Below are positions 27,614-36,001 of a stretch of DNA of 64,000 nt, piece by piece (the stretch's first letter is position 1; each line of letters begins with the position of its first letter). Where the stretch lies: positions 121,763-185,762 of IMG/VR virus record IMGVR_UViG_3300031787_005083; one strand, written 5' to 3'. The notes below the pieces were generated by a model. That model saw nothing but the letters and a program-made list of their open reading frames with translations, did not search any database and was not told where the DNA came from. Made by a program: the position numbers and the translations under genes. This DNA is from a virus.

Positions 27614-28347
27614 TGAAAATAGGTTTTTTTGGCGACAGCTTTTGTGCAGAAATGAATAATACTTATACTTGGAAAAACAAGTATGATACTTATATCAACA
27701 AATTGCAGGATCATTACAAAGCAAAAATAGTAAATTTAGGATATGGGGGTAGTAGCTATTGGGATCTAATACTGTATCAATTTCCAAAGTTTATTAATAA
27801 CTTACCTGATGTATGCATATTTGTATGGACTTCGCCTGGACGAATTTATCATCCTGAGTGTCGAAACATTACTTCTTGGGTTTTAGATATAGATAATGTG
27901 CCTATTTCAGAATTTCATTATACTAGACTTTTATATAAGAAAAAATATAAAGTTGCAGCTGAATTTTATAAAGAGCTCTATAATGAGGAAAAAGAAAAGC
28001 GAGAAAGATTAGCAGCCTTATATCATTACGATAGAGAAGTATTACTTCCCTTAATGGAAAAAACTAAAATAATTCATCTATGGAGTTTTGGTAACTTTAA
28101 AACTTGGCACGACCCTAACACACGTTATAGTGCAAACAACATGTATTATGATTATAGATTTTTAAGTGGCACAGAGTGTAGACCAGCTTTAGAAAATTTT
28201 TCTAAGTATAATAAAGATGTTGATTATAATACAGATACAGTTTCAAATCATTTATTTGGTAATGAAATTAATGATCTTGTAAAAAACATGTTAGTAGAAG
28301 CAATTGACAATCATGGTAACGGAAAAGTTTTAGATTTTAATTTATGA
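27613..28347 (+). CDS. SGNH hydrolase-like protein
   Basis: A 244-residue protein with block I IGFFGDSFCA (Ser9), NLGYGGSS as block II, and a late VSNHL that may supply the catalytic His. It is the closest paralogue of the protein at 15934: both keep KIVNLGxGGSS, VWTSPGR or AWTDPGR, and IHLWSFG. It shares a base with the upstream oxygenase gene and overlaps the downstream one by 4 nt. The SGNH/oxygenase/radical SAM run suggests one pathway; inference. Confidence 0.75.
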   Translation: MKIGFFGDSFCAEMNNTYTWKNKYDTYINKLQDHYKAKIVNLGYGGSSYWDLILYQFPKFINNLPDVCIFVWTSPGRIYHPECRNITSWVLDIDNVPISEFHYTRLLYKKKYKVAAEFYKELYNEEKEKRERLAALYHYDREVLLPLMEKTKIIHLWSFGNFKTWHDPNTRYSANNMYYDYRFLSGTECRPALENFSKYNKDVDYNTDTVSNHLFGNEINDLVKNMLVEAIDNHGNGKVLDFNL

Positions 28348-28841
28348 AATATATAGGAAATTATAGTTCTTGGATAAATGACAATTGGATTTCTAAAATA
28401 TTAGAAACTCCAGGACAAGCCCGCCCCAGAGATTGGCCGCCAAATTCTAAAATTGAACAAGAAGAATATCAGCGATATGCAACTTCTGGATACGATCTAA
28501 ACGCAGTTAATTGGTGGATTTACGAAAGTAAAGATCTAGATATAATAATTTCCCCGCCTTGGACCAATGGAAAAATTCATTGGTGGATTACTAAATTAAC
28601 CCCAGGACAATTCATGCCAATGCACACTGATCCTCATACACACGATGTTAGCTGTTTGCGATATTGGGTTCCGTTACAGGACTATCATCCTGGGCATATA
28701 TTTGTATACAAAGATGAAATGATCACTAATTATAAAAAAGGTGATGTATATGTTTACACTAGTTCTACAGATTTACATGGCGCTGCTAACATAGGCCAGA
28801 TACCTAGACTTGTTTTACAAATTACAGAATATGACATCTAA
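28344..28841 (+). CDS. 2OG-Fe(II) oxygenase-like protein (small Asp/Asn hydroxylase type)
   Basis: A 165-residue protein with H94-x-D96 (PMHTDPHT), H145 (DLHGAAN) and R155 (PRLVLQI), the His-Asp-His plus Arg set of 2-oxoglutarate oxygenases. It is small and has the PGxFMPMHTD lead-in also seen in the proteins at 21381 and 40365. Its 3' end overlaps the start of the next gene, a radical SAM protein, by 11 nt, so the two are probably co-translated. Substrate unknown. Confidence 0.7.
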   Translation: MKYIGNYSSWINDNWISKILETPGQARPRDWPPNSKIEQEEYQRYATSGYDLNAVNWWIYESKDLDIIISPPWTNGKIHWWITKLTPGQFMPMHTDPHTHDVSCLRYWVPLQDYHPGHIFVYKDEMITNYKKGDVYVYTSSTDLHGAANIGQIPRLVLQITEYDI

Positions 28842-29985
28842 GACATATTGCGTATATCCTTTTATAAGTTCTAGTCTGCAAGCAGATAACACAGTTTTGC
28901 CTTGCGGACAGTTTATGAAATCTACTCTATTTCAAAACATTATTCCAATAAATGAAGTAAGACACGGCCCTGTAATGCAAGAAATGCGTAGAAAAATGTT
29001 AAACGGCGAACGAGTAGAAGGATGTCAATGCTATGCTGAAGAAGATGTAGGTATTCCGTCAATGCGCCAAAGCGGACTTAACAAATATGAATTTACTACT
29101 GACACTACAATAAAAAAATTAGAATTAGTCATGGATAACATCTGTAACATAAAATGCAGAAGTTGTGGTTCACCTAATAGTCATACTTGGCACGAAGATG
29201 AAATAAAAATTTACGGAGAATCTTTTTCTAAGAAAAAATATATTAAAAATACTTTATACAAAGATCTTGAGTTAGATAGCTTAATTGAAATAGAAGTTCT
29301 TGGTGGTGAGCCAATGTACAGTCCGGGAACTAGAGATTTTTTTAAATTATTAAAAGACAAGGACATTTTAAAAAATCTTTCTATACAACTAAGCACAAAC
29401 GGAACTATAGAACCAACTGACTCTGTATTAGACAGTTTATTAAGTTGTAAAGAATTAAGTTTAAATATTAGTATAGACGGATTTGGTCATTATAATGATT
29501 ATATTAGAAGCGGCTCCGATTGGAATGCAATTGAACAGAATTTAAAATTTTATGATAACTTAATTGATTTAAGAAAAGATAAAAAAACATCAATGAACGT
29601 GCATACGGCAGTAAGCATTTATAATGTAAACCAACTCGACTTGTTAGACAACTACGTTAAAGAACACTTCCCTAGATTTTCTAAAACATTTCAACTAGTA
29701 CAATATCCAGTATTTTTGTCTATTAAAAACACTCCATTAGAATATAAAGAACTAGTCTCTAAATACATTAATAACGATAGTATTACTGAATATCTCAACT
29801 CAGAAGGAAATGATCATTTCCAACATTTTATAAACTATTCTCAACAGCTTGATGAAATTAGATCGGAAGATATGGCAGAATTTAATCCGCTGTTAAAACA
29901 ATATATTGAAAAGTATACTTCTAAGGTAACTAGAGCAGAAAGTAAAGTTTTTTTAATAAAAGAATTTAAAAAACTACAAAATTAA
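28831..29985 (+). CDS. twitch/SPASM-type radical SAM protein with altered auxiliary cysteines
   Basis: A 384-residue protein from ATG 28831 (a longer frame from 28810 lies in the preceding gene). N-terminal cysteines are C7 (YCVYPF), a single C25 (LPCGQ) instead of the CC pair of its relatives, and C65-x-C67 (GCQCYAEED) in place of CxxC. The radical SAM motif is C105-x3-C109-x2-C112, followed by GGEPMYS. The auxiliary cluster may differ in this member. The stop TAA shares the palindrome TTAA with the convergent gene. Confidence 0.85.
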   Translation: MTSKTYCVYPFISSSLQADNTVLPCGQFMKSTLFQNIIPINEVRHGPVMQEMRRKMLNGERVEGCQCYAEEDVGIPSMRQSGLNKYEFTTDTTIKKLELVMDNICNIKCRSCGSPNSHTWHEDEIKIYGESFSKKKYIKNTLYKDLELDSLIEIEVLGGEPMYSPGTRDFFKLLKDKDILKNLSIQLSTNGTIEPTDSVLDSLLSCKELSLNISIDGFGHYNDYIRSGSDWNAIEQNLKFYDNLIDLRKDKKTSMNVHTAVSIYNVNQLDLLDNYVKEHFPRFSKTFQLVQYPVFLSIKNTPLEYKELVSKYINNDSITEYLNSEGNDHFQHFINYSQQLDEIRSEDMAEFNPLLKQYIEKYTSKVTRAESKVFLIKEFKKLQN

Positions 29986-31205
29986 TTCCAGTCTAGATTA
30001 TAATGCCAAGTTGGTTTTTTTAAAGTTTCCATATTAGTAATTTTAAAATCTTTACTAATTCCCAATGTCTTTAAATTTTCTACAAATCCAACTGCGGCCC
30101 TAATATTAAAATTAATTGTACATTCAGGAACTTTTTCTTTTAATGAATTAATAATTTCATTTTCTTTGTGTACCCTATAGTACAACGGTGACAAACATGC
30201 TGTACCTTCGTAGCAAAAAATATTTGATAAATTAATTAACGTAGTTGAATTATGCTCTGCGTTGATGTAATCTATAAGATTATTTTCTAATAGTAAATCG
30301 GCTTTTACAAATATATACTCAATATTATTCTTTTGTTGAATTTTGTTCTTCCAGTAGTTTAAAGCATTATCATTGTAATCATAAACAACGATTCGACCCT
30401 CGTCAATTAAATCAGTATAAAGTAGACCACTAGCTGGAATAATTAATTGTGTAAATTTTTTATTAACATTGCTATGTTCTTCGGTATTTTCTGTATGAAT
30501 AAATTCAGATGCTGCATACTTTTCTCGAAAGTATACCCAATTAAGATTTTCTAAAAAGTCTTTTTTAGATTCTGGATAAAGATGTTTTTTGTTATGTCTA
30601 ATATCGTTATTAAATATTTTAACAGGCAGATTATATGTAAGTGCTAAACTTAATATATTCCATCCGTGACATTTATGATCATATGATTTAGTTTGATATC
30701 CAGTTTTAACCCAAATAGGTGTATAATCATCGTGTATATTTTCTACACTTCTTTCTGGAATCACTTGAGTATGTTTAGTACCAAGCTCTAATTGACCAAT
30801 TGCTGGACAACCTAATTTACGATATATTTCTAAATTTATTAGATAACACTGATTGTGCAGTTCATAATATGCGGTACCTCTATCTAGAATATGTCCATAG
30901 ATAAAAAAATCGTCTTTGATAAGATCTTCTAATGAATTAAAAAACTCACTTCCGTTAATAAATTCTGTCCCAGTACTAAAGACAAGAGCATAGGTATAAT
31001 CTAAATTTGCTACATGTTGTAATACAGTATCCTCATTTAAAGACTGATATACATCATAATTTTTATTTAGTACATTTGATAATGTATAATCAGACTGATT
31101 TTTTATAATTTCCTTACAAAAATTATCTTGTATCTGATTAGTATTATCTATAAAACAAAATGCAATCTTATTAGAAGAATTATAATTGTACTCAACTACA
31201 TTCAT
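29982..31205 (-). CDS. two-domain protein of unknown function
   Basis: A 407-residue soluble protein. The first about 230 residues look like an alpha/beta domain with a TGTEFINGSEFF turn, where glycosyltransferase-like folds often have their acidic loop. The last 170 look Rossmann-like, with LIIPASGLLYTDLI, a strand GRIVVYDYNDNAL and an INLSNIF strand, resembling a SAM-dependent methyltransferase. I cannot name a family for either part. It overlaps the upstream radical SAM gene by 4 nt, so it is translationally coupled with it. Confidence 0.6.
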   Translation of the reverse strand: MNVVEYNYNSSNKIAFCFIDNTNQIQDNFCKEIIKNQSDYTLSNVLNKNYDVYQSLNEDTVLQHVANLDYTYALVFSTGTEFINGSEFFNSLEDLIKDDFFIYGHILDRGTAYYELHNQCYLINLEIYRKLGCPAIGQLELGTKHTQVIPERSVENIHDDYTPIWVKTGYQTKSYDHKCHGWNILSLALTYNLPVKIFNNDIRHNKKHLYPESKKDFLENLNWVYFREKYAASEFIHTENTEEHSNVNKKFTQLIIPASGLLYTDLIDEGRIVVYDYNDNALNYWKNKIQQKNNIEYIFVKADLLLENNLIDYINAEHNSTTLINLSNIFCYEGTACLSPLYYRVHKENEIINSLKEKVPECTINFNIRAAVGFVENLKTLGISKDFKITNMETLKKPTWHYNLDWN

Positions 31206-32203
31206 TTTTTATAAAATTTAATAGGCAAAACATTTTCTTCGGTCAATATTACTTCATTTTGAGATGACGGACACATTGAACATTCACTAATTGGTTTATA
31301 CTTAGAAATAGAAAAATTTTCTACTTCTTCGTCAGTACAATTAGTTAAGTCAAGAGGTTTGTATGCTAAAAATTTCTGCCATTCTTCGTCGTCGACTGCA
31401 TTATGTCTTTCTAAAAAGTTTTTTAAAGTTCCTAATGCTGCACACTTATAAAGTTTTTTATTATACATAAATGTACAGTAACAACTTGGACAGTTACCAT
31501 AATAAGCCTTTTCAATATCCGTTGAGTTAAACGGTTTTGGTTTATTATCTTTCATGTAAAAATGTTTTAGATGGGAATCTTGATCAATTGAAAGTACACC
31601 GTACTGGCCGTTCCACCAAAAGTCATCATCAGGCGGAATTGGTGATTTATTTTCTATAGCACAATAAGCATTATGTCTATAGTCCTTAACATCAATCCAA
31701 TAATTCCTCCAACCATCAGTAGAGTCGTACATCATCTTTGACCAAAAATTCTCACTAGGAAGTTTTTGAATATCAAGTTTTTCTGTTAACACTTCAACGG
31801 CAGCTTTTATTCTATTTGATCGAGTCTTATCTTCAAATTGAATAAAGTGATCACTAACTAATATCATAACTTTATACTTAACAATAATATTAGATAAGAA
31901 GTCTATGTTCTTATCGATAAGTTCGCCATTAGTTGGAATCCATACTGGTGTAGTTTGATCAAAGCTTCTAATAAATTCTAGGAGTGATTCAATTCTGTCT
32001 TTGTATAACAGTGGTTCACCGCCTAGTAAACTATAGTGTTCAATATGAAACTTTTCTTTAGTTAACAGAATTCCTTCTTTGATTGTTTCAAGGTCAGGAT
32101 CATGTTCTCCTTTTCTAATCAAGTCACTACGTGTATCACACTGTTGGCAGGCAATTTGACATTTATTGCCGTAAAAAATATCAAAAACTTTAAGATTGGG
32201 CAT
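31202..32203 (-). CDS. radical SAM protein (CSMCP subtype)
   Basis: A 333-residue protein with C15-x3-C19-x2-C22 (NKCQIACQQC) and LGGEPLL. The C-terminus ends with ECSMCPSSQNE, also seen as CSMCPNSVE in the divergent gene at 32980, so these two form a subfamily with their own C-terminal cysteines. ATG 32203 is chosen because AAGGA lies about 5 nt upstream, while the longer frame (32248) has none. It overlaps the 2OG oxygenase-like gene by 14 nt. Substrate unknown. Confidence 0.86.
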   Translation of the reverse strand: MPNLKVFDIFYGNKCQIACQQCDTRSDLIRKGEHDPDLETIKEGILLTKEKFHIEHYSLLGGEPLLYKDRIESLLEFIRSFDQTTPVWIPTNGELIDKNIDFLSNIIVKYKVMILVSDHFIQFEDKTRSNRIKAAVEVLTEKLDIQKLPSENFWSKMMYDSTDGWRNYWIDVKDYRHNAYCAIENKSPIPPDDDFWWNGQYGVLSIDQDSHLKHFYMKDNKPKPFNSTDIEKAYYGNCPSCYCTFMYNKKLYKCAALGTLKNFLERHNAVDDEEWQKFLAYKPLDLTNCTDEEVENFSISKYKPISECSMCPSSQNEVILTEENVLPIKFYKK

Positions 32204-32936
32204 TATATTCCTTTTTATAACTTCTAGCAACGAGTTTAGTAAACTCACTTGTTTTATTTTCTAATTTACCGTGCGCAATTAAATGTATCCTAGACGTGTT
32301 AGATAAATTTATTACGCTATGATAATTTCTAATATTTATGATAAATGCTTTTCCGGTTTTAAATGGAACACATCCGTAACCGTCCAAGCTCATATAACAT
32401 TCTTCTGGATGTACTAATGCTATGTTTATGGGAACTCCAAATTTGAGAGCATCAAAGTTTTCTTCACCAGGTAATTTACCAGGGGCATCACTATGCGGGC
32501 TAATATGCCCTCCTGCTTCCAATTCCATAAATCTTATTCTTCTATAAGTATCGTACGGAAAGTTCTTCCAAAATTCTTTAATTACAGGTGTTTTGGATGC
32601 TACCGGGGTCCAATCATATGGTACTTGATCTTCATGGGTGTAACCATACGAAGTCCATGCACCGGTGCTAGCCGCGTTTATACCGTGTATACAGCAACTA
32701 TTCCACCCATGACTATCGCTTTCTCTATGAGGAACTAAATGTACTTTTGAATCCTCAGCTTCTTTAATCCATTTATCAACATCAAACTCAATATCAAGTT
32801 CTAACCAACCAAAATTACTTTTGTTCAATAACCAATCTGCTATTTCATAATCAGTTTTCGCCCATTCAGGCATTTTAGGTAAGTTAGATTTTATATTTTT
32901 GTTTTTGTGATAAAAATCCAACGCAGTGGTATTCAT
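32190..32936 (-). CDS. 2OG-Fe(II) oxygenase-like protein (Asp/Asn hydroxylase type)
   Basis: A 248-residue protein with H148-x-D150 (SPHSDAPG), H206 (NYHSVIN) and R216 (SRIHLIAH), the iron and 2-oxoglutarate ligands of Asp/Asn beta-hydroxylase-like enzymes. The N-terminal 130 residues are Trp/Asp-rich with no recognised motif. It heads a - strand operon with a CSMCP radical SAM gene and the two-domain unknown gene. It is transcribed from a shared, palindromic late promoter box and has a 27-nt leader without a strong Shine-Dalgarno. Confidence 0.7.
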   Translation of the reverse strand: MNTTALDFYHKNKNIKSNLPKMPEWAKTDYEIADWLLNKSNFGWLELDIEFDVDKWIKEAEDSKVHLVPHRESDSHGWNSCCIHGINAASTGAWTSYGYTHEDQVPYDWTPVASKTPVIKEFWKNFPYDTYRRIRFMELEAGGHISPHSDAPGKLPGEENFDALKFGVPINIALVHPEECYMSLDGYGCVPFKTGKAFIINIRNYHSVINLSNTSRIHLIAHGKLENKTSEFTKLVARSYKKEYNAQS

Positions 32937-32963
32937 GTCATTAACCTAGTATTTTATATCTTG

Positions 32964-32975
32964 TATTTATAAATA
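32964..32975. promoter_or_regulatory. bidirectional palindromic late promoter box
   Basis: TATTTATAAATA (32964-32975) is a perfect 12-bp palindrome that carries the consensus TATAAATA on both strands. It lies between the divergent genes at 32936 (-) and 32980 (+). On the + side only 4 nt separate it from the ATG, predicting a leaderless mRNA; on the - side the leader would be about 20 nt. One box could serve both directions. Confidence 0.6.
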
Positions 32976-32979
32976 GTTT

Positions 32980-33813
32980 ATGAACACAAAAATAAAAATC
33001 CCACATCTTGAGTGGCATGTTGCTCATGCTTGTAATCTATCTTGTAAAGGTTGTTGCCATCTTTCTGATTATGGGCAAAAAGGAATAGTTAGTTATAATG
33101 AGATCAAAGACTGGTATTCAAAATGGAGTCATAGACTAGCACCAAAATCAATAGACATTTTAGGGGGAGAACCTTTATTAAACAAAGATATCTGTAAAAT
33201 TATTTCTTTAACAAGAGAAATGTGGGATGATCCGTATCTAGAACAATTACAATTAACAACTAACGGACTTTTAATTCACAAATTTCCAGATTTACCTAAA
33301 GTATTAAAAGATTCTAATTGTTCTATTTCAGTGTCTTGGCATAGTGAAGATCCAAGTTATAATAAATTGTTTGATAAATCTAAAAACATTTTAAATGAAT
33401 GGGTAGAAAAATACGGAATCCAAGTTCGTATACTAGATTTTTATAATTATTGGACTCCATTTTATAAAGGTTACGGTAGCACTATGGAACCGTTTAACGA
33501 AGAAAACTTTGAAAAAAGTTGGGATAATTGTATAACGGGACAAGATTGTTTTCAGATATATAATGGCGATATTTATAAATGCTCAAATTTAGCGTACTTG
33601 CCTATGACTAAACAAAAAATTAATCTTTCAGAGAATTGGGATTATTATCTAAGTTATGTTCCACTAAAGCCGGAAGCTTCGGACAATGAAATTACAGAGT
33701 TTTTTAATAAAGGTGCAGAAAAATTTTGTAGTATGTGTCCCAATTCAGTTGAAATGATTAAAAAACCAGATCCTTTAAAATTTCGTAAACAAATACTGAT
33801 GAAGAAAATTTGA
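32980..33813 (+). CDS. radical SAM protein (CSMCP subtype)
   Basis: A 277-residue protein with C18-x3-C22-x2-C25 (HACNLSCKGCC) and LGGEPLL. The C-terminus carries FCSMCPNSVE, as in the divergently transcribed relative at 31202, which shares LGGEPLL too. Between them lies the late box. The gene is the shortest radical SAM protein of the island. It is followed at once by a TEKTWR-family gene. Substrate unknown. Confidence 0.86.
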   Translation: MNTKIKIPHLEWHVAHACNLSCKGCCHLSDYGQKGIVSYNEIKDWYSKWSHRLAPKSIDILGGEPLLNKDICKIISLTREMWDDPYLEQLQLTTNGLLIHKFPDLPKVLKDSNCSISVSWHSEDPSYNKLFDKSKNILNEWVEKYGIQVRILDFYNYWTPFYKGYGSTMEPFNEENFEKSWDNCITGQDCFQIYNGDIYKCSNLAYLPMTKQKINLSENWDYYLSYVPLKPEASDNEITEFFNKGAEKFCSMCPNSVEMIKKPDPLKFRKQILMKKI

Positions 33814-33815
33814 TT

Positions 33816-35018
33816 ATGAAACAAGGAAGATTAATAAACTTTGAATTACTGTGGGATACTGACCTAAGCGTCAATGTTGTATTACCAAAACTACTTGAAT
33901 TAGAATTTCAAGAAGCAGTAGCTGACGGAGTAACTACCATTTTTGGAATGTTTTTAATGGAGGGAATTTATCCGCATGATTGTCATAATCAACAACTGTT
34001 TTTAGAAATTAAAAAAATAGCTGACAAATACAATTTAGAAGTTATTCTATTGTCAGGCCTTGGAGAAAGTTTTAACAATCAGTATAGTATAGAAAATGGT
34101 AGTATTTTAAACAATCTTCCATTTGAGGTAATATACTCATCATATCCTTTAAGAGTATGTTACAACATCATTAATAATATTCCTAGAAAATCAAAAACTA
34201 TCAATAATAAGTTTTTATTCTTAGGTGGAATTCCTACTAGATTAAATAGAATTTATTTATTAAGTAAGTTGTATGAAAACAATCTTTTAATAAATGGTAA
34301 ATGGTCATTTTTTATTCCGTTATCCCAAGAAGATAAAAATTATTGCAGAAATTTATTATCACATTATTCAGATGAAGAGTACGAAACTTTTTTAAAAAAC
34401 TGTACTAGCTCAATAGATGAAAAATATCAAGAAATGGCTAACTTTTTTCAAGACTATGCACCGTACGAAGAAGGCGATCTTGAAAAGTGGGGCGAAATAG
34501 TTCATACTGATTTTTGGAAAAATCCTATATACATAGATCCTGAAGTTTACGATGAAACTTCGTTAAGTATAATTTCTGAAGGTCCAAATTATTGGTCGCC
34601 TGATTATAAATTTATTACAGAAAAAACATGGCGGACAATAATTTATAAGCATCCTTTTATATTTGCAGGCCCGCCTGAACAGTTTAGATATATTAAACAA
34701 ATGGGATTTGAAACATTTGAAAAATATATGCTTATTCAAAATTATGCACAGGTGGAAGATGAAAAAGAAAGAATTGAATTGATTGTTAAAAATGTAGAAC
34801 ATTTTTTAAAACACCAAACTTATCATCAAAAAGAAATACAACAAGATATTGAACATAATTTTAACTTATTCTTAAAACTAGCCAATGATCAAAATTGTCT
34901 ACTAACATCTTTAAAATCAAAATACAATATTCCTGATGCTGAGTTTTCAAAATTTTTTAGTACAACCGGCTATGAAAATTTGATTAGGCCCGTTGCCGAC
35001 CTCAAAAAATTAGGCTAG
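33816..35018 (+). CDS. TEKTWR-family glycosyltransferase-like protein
   Basis: A 400-residue protein from ATG 33816; a TTG at 33810 is the alternative. Around residues 250-290 it has SEGPNYWSPDYKFITEKTWR, then a HPFIFAGPPEQF strand and FRYIKQMGFETFEKY. The gene at 35982 is 50-70 percent alike at DNA level in this part by eye, and the gene at 3063 is a distant relative. The motif order resembles the donor-sugar site of GT-B glycosyltransferases, but I have no proof. A PLP-enzyme gene lies between the two copies. Confidence 0.55.
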   Translation: MKQGRLINFELLWDTDLSVNVVLPKLLELEFQEAVADGVTTIFGMFLMEGIYPHDCHNQQLFLEIKKIADKYNLEVILLSGLGESFNNQYSIENGSILNNLPFEVIYSSYPLRVCYNIINNIPRKSKTINNKFLFLGGIPTRLNRIYLLSKLYENNLLINGKWSFFIPLSQEDKNYCRNLLSHYSDEEYETFLKNCTSSIDEKYQEMANFFQDYAPYEEGDLEKWGEIVHTDFWKNPIYIDPEVYDETSLSIISEGPNYWSPDYKFITEKTWRTIIYKHPFIFAGPPEQFRYIKQMGFETFEKYMLIQNYAQVEDEKERIELIVKNVEHFLKHQTYHQKEIQQDIEHNFNLFLKLANDQNCLLTSLKSKYNIPDAEFSKFFSTTGYENLIRPVADLKKLG

Positions 35019-35050
35019 CATCATATTCGTAGTTATCAATAGTGTATGGT

Positions 35051-35058
35051 TATAAATA
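35051..35058 (+). promoter_or_regulatory. T4-late-like promoter box with mini ORF
   Basis: TATAAATA at 35051-35058 matches the T4 late consensus exactly. Five nt later an ATG (35064) opens an 8-codon frame (MTISVRLS) whose stop overlaps the aminotransferase start in ATGA (35087). The mini ORF could be a leader peptide or a chance frame; the box itself is convincing. Confidence 0.55.
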
Positions 35059-35063
35059 AGTTT

Positions 35064-35090
35064 ATGACTATATCTGTTAGACTATCATGA
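35064..35090 (+). CDS. possible 8-codon leader peptide
   Basis: ATG at 35064 opens the frame MTISVRLS and stops at TGA 35088-35090, overlapping the aminotransferase ATG (35087) as ATGA. It starts five bases after the late promoter box, in the same place as the leaderless starts elsewhere. Eight codons are too few to judge coding. A translated leader would couple ribosomes to the next gene; chance is also possible. Confidence 0.25.
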   Translation: MTISVRLS

Positions 35091-36001
35091 AAAATAATTA
35101 CGATAAACGGCATCTTCCTTTTGGACATTCTACAGCTATACAAGACAAAGAAACATTATCTTTTATCAATAATTGTAGTATCTCAACACAAACATTAAAC
35201 GATCAAACAATTAACGAACAATTCCTTAGCAAGTATGTAGAATGGATATTGACTACAACAAATAACAAAGTAACTGGTATTGATCAGTATCCATTCAAAT
35301 GTTTTTCGCAAGGGACATCTGAAGCGTTTGAAAAATTTTATATGAATTATTCTCATAGAAGATTTCGATGTTTTAAAGGCGAGTATGTTTATCATAAATT
35401 AGCTTGGAGAGATGATAGATTTAATTGGAAATACTTAGAGGATGATGCGCTTGATGCCAATGACGTAGTAATAATTAGTCAACCTTTTTCTGATACAGGC
35501 GATCAGCATCCTTTACTTAATGATATTTTAGATCAATGTGACAAACTAAATATTCCTGTAGTACTTGATTGTTGCTACTTTGGTATTTGTAGTAATATAA
35601 ATTTTGATTTTACAAGACCTTGTATAAAAGAAATCATCTTTAGTTTATCTAAAACTTTTCCAGTAGCTCATATTAGAATAGGTATGCGTCTTTCAAGGAT
35701 TGATAATGACGATTTGTTATTTGTGTATAACAAAAGTGGCTACACAAATAGATTAGCAGCAAGTATAGGACTTAATCTTATTAATCATTTTGATTCTGAC
35801 TACATAGTTAATAAGTATAAAAATAAACAAATTGAAATCTGTAAAAAATTAAATGTAACTCCTAGCAATACTGTGTTGTTTGGAATAGGCGGCTCTGAAT
35901 GGCAGGAATACAATCGTGATAGAGCTACTAACAGATTAGGATTACATAATTTTTTACACATGGAAGATACAGAGTGCTTAGATGAATATGTCAAAATCTA
36001 A
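35087..36001 (+). CDS. PLP-dependent aminotransferase-like protein (fold type I)
   Basis: A 304-residue protein with the landmarks of the aspartate aminotransferase fold: D161 and Y164 in VVLDCCYFG (the Asp pairs with the pyridine nitrogen), the Schiff-base lysine K189 in FSLSKTF, and R197 in IRIGM, which binds the cofactor phosphate. The family usually has 350-400 residues, so this one is short, apparently lacking part of the N-terminal arm. It may transfer an amino group to a keto sugar or keto acid. It lies between two TEKTWR-family genes. Confidence 0.7.
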   Translation: MKNNYDKRHLPFGHSTAIQDKETLSFINNCSISTQTLNDQTINEQFLSKYVEWILTTTNNKVTGIDQYPFKCFSQGTSEAFEKFYMNYSHRRFRCFKGEYVYHKLAWRDDRFNWKYLEDDALDANDVVIISQPFSDTGDQHPLLNDILDQCDKLNIPVVLDCCYFGICSNINFDFTRPCIKEIIFSLSKTFPVAHIRIGMRLSRIDNDDLLFVYNKSGYTNRLAASIGLNLINHFDSDYIVNKYKNKQIEICKKLNVTPSNTVLFGIGGSEWQEYNRDRATNRLGLHNFLHMEDTECLDEYVKI

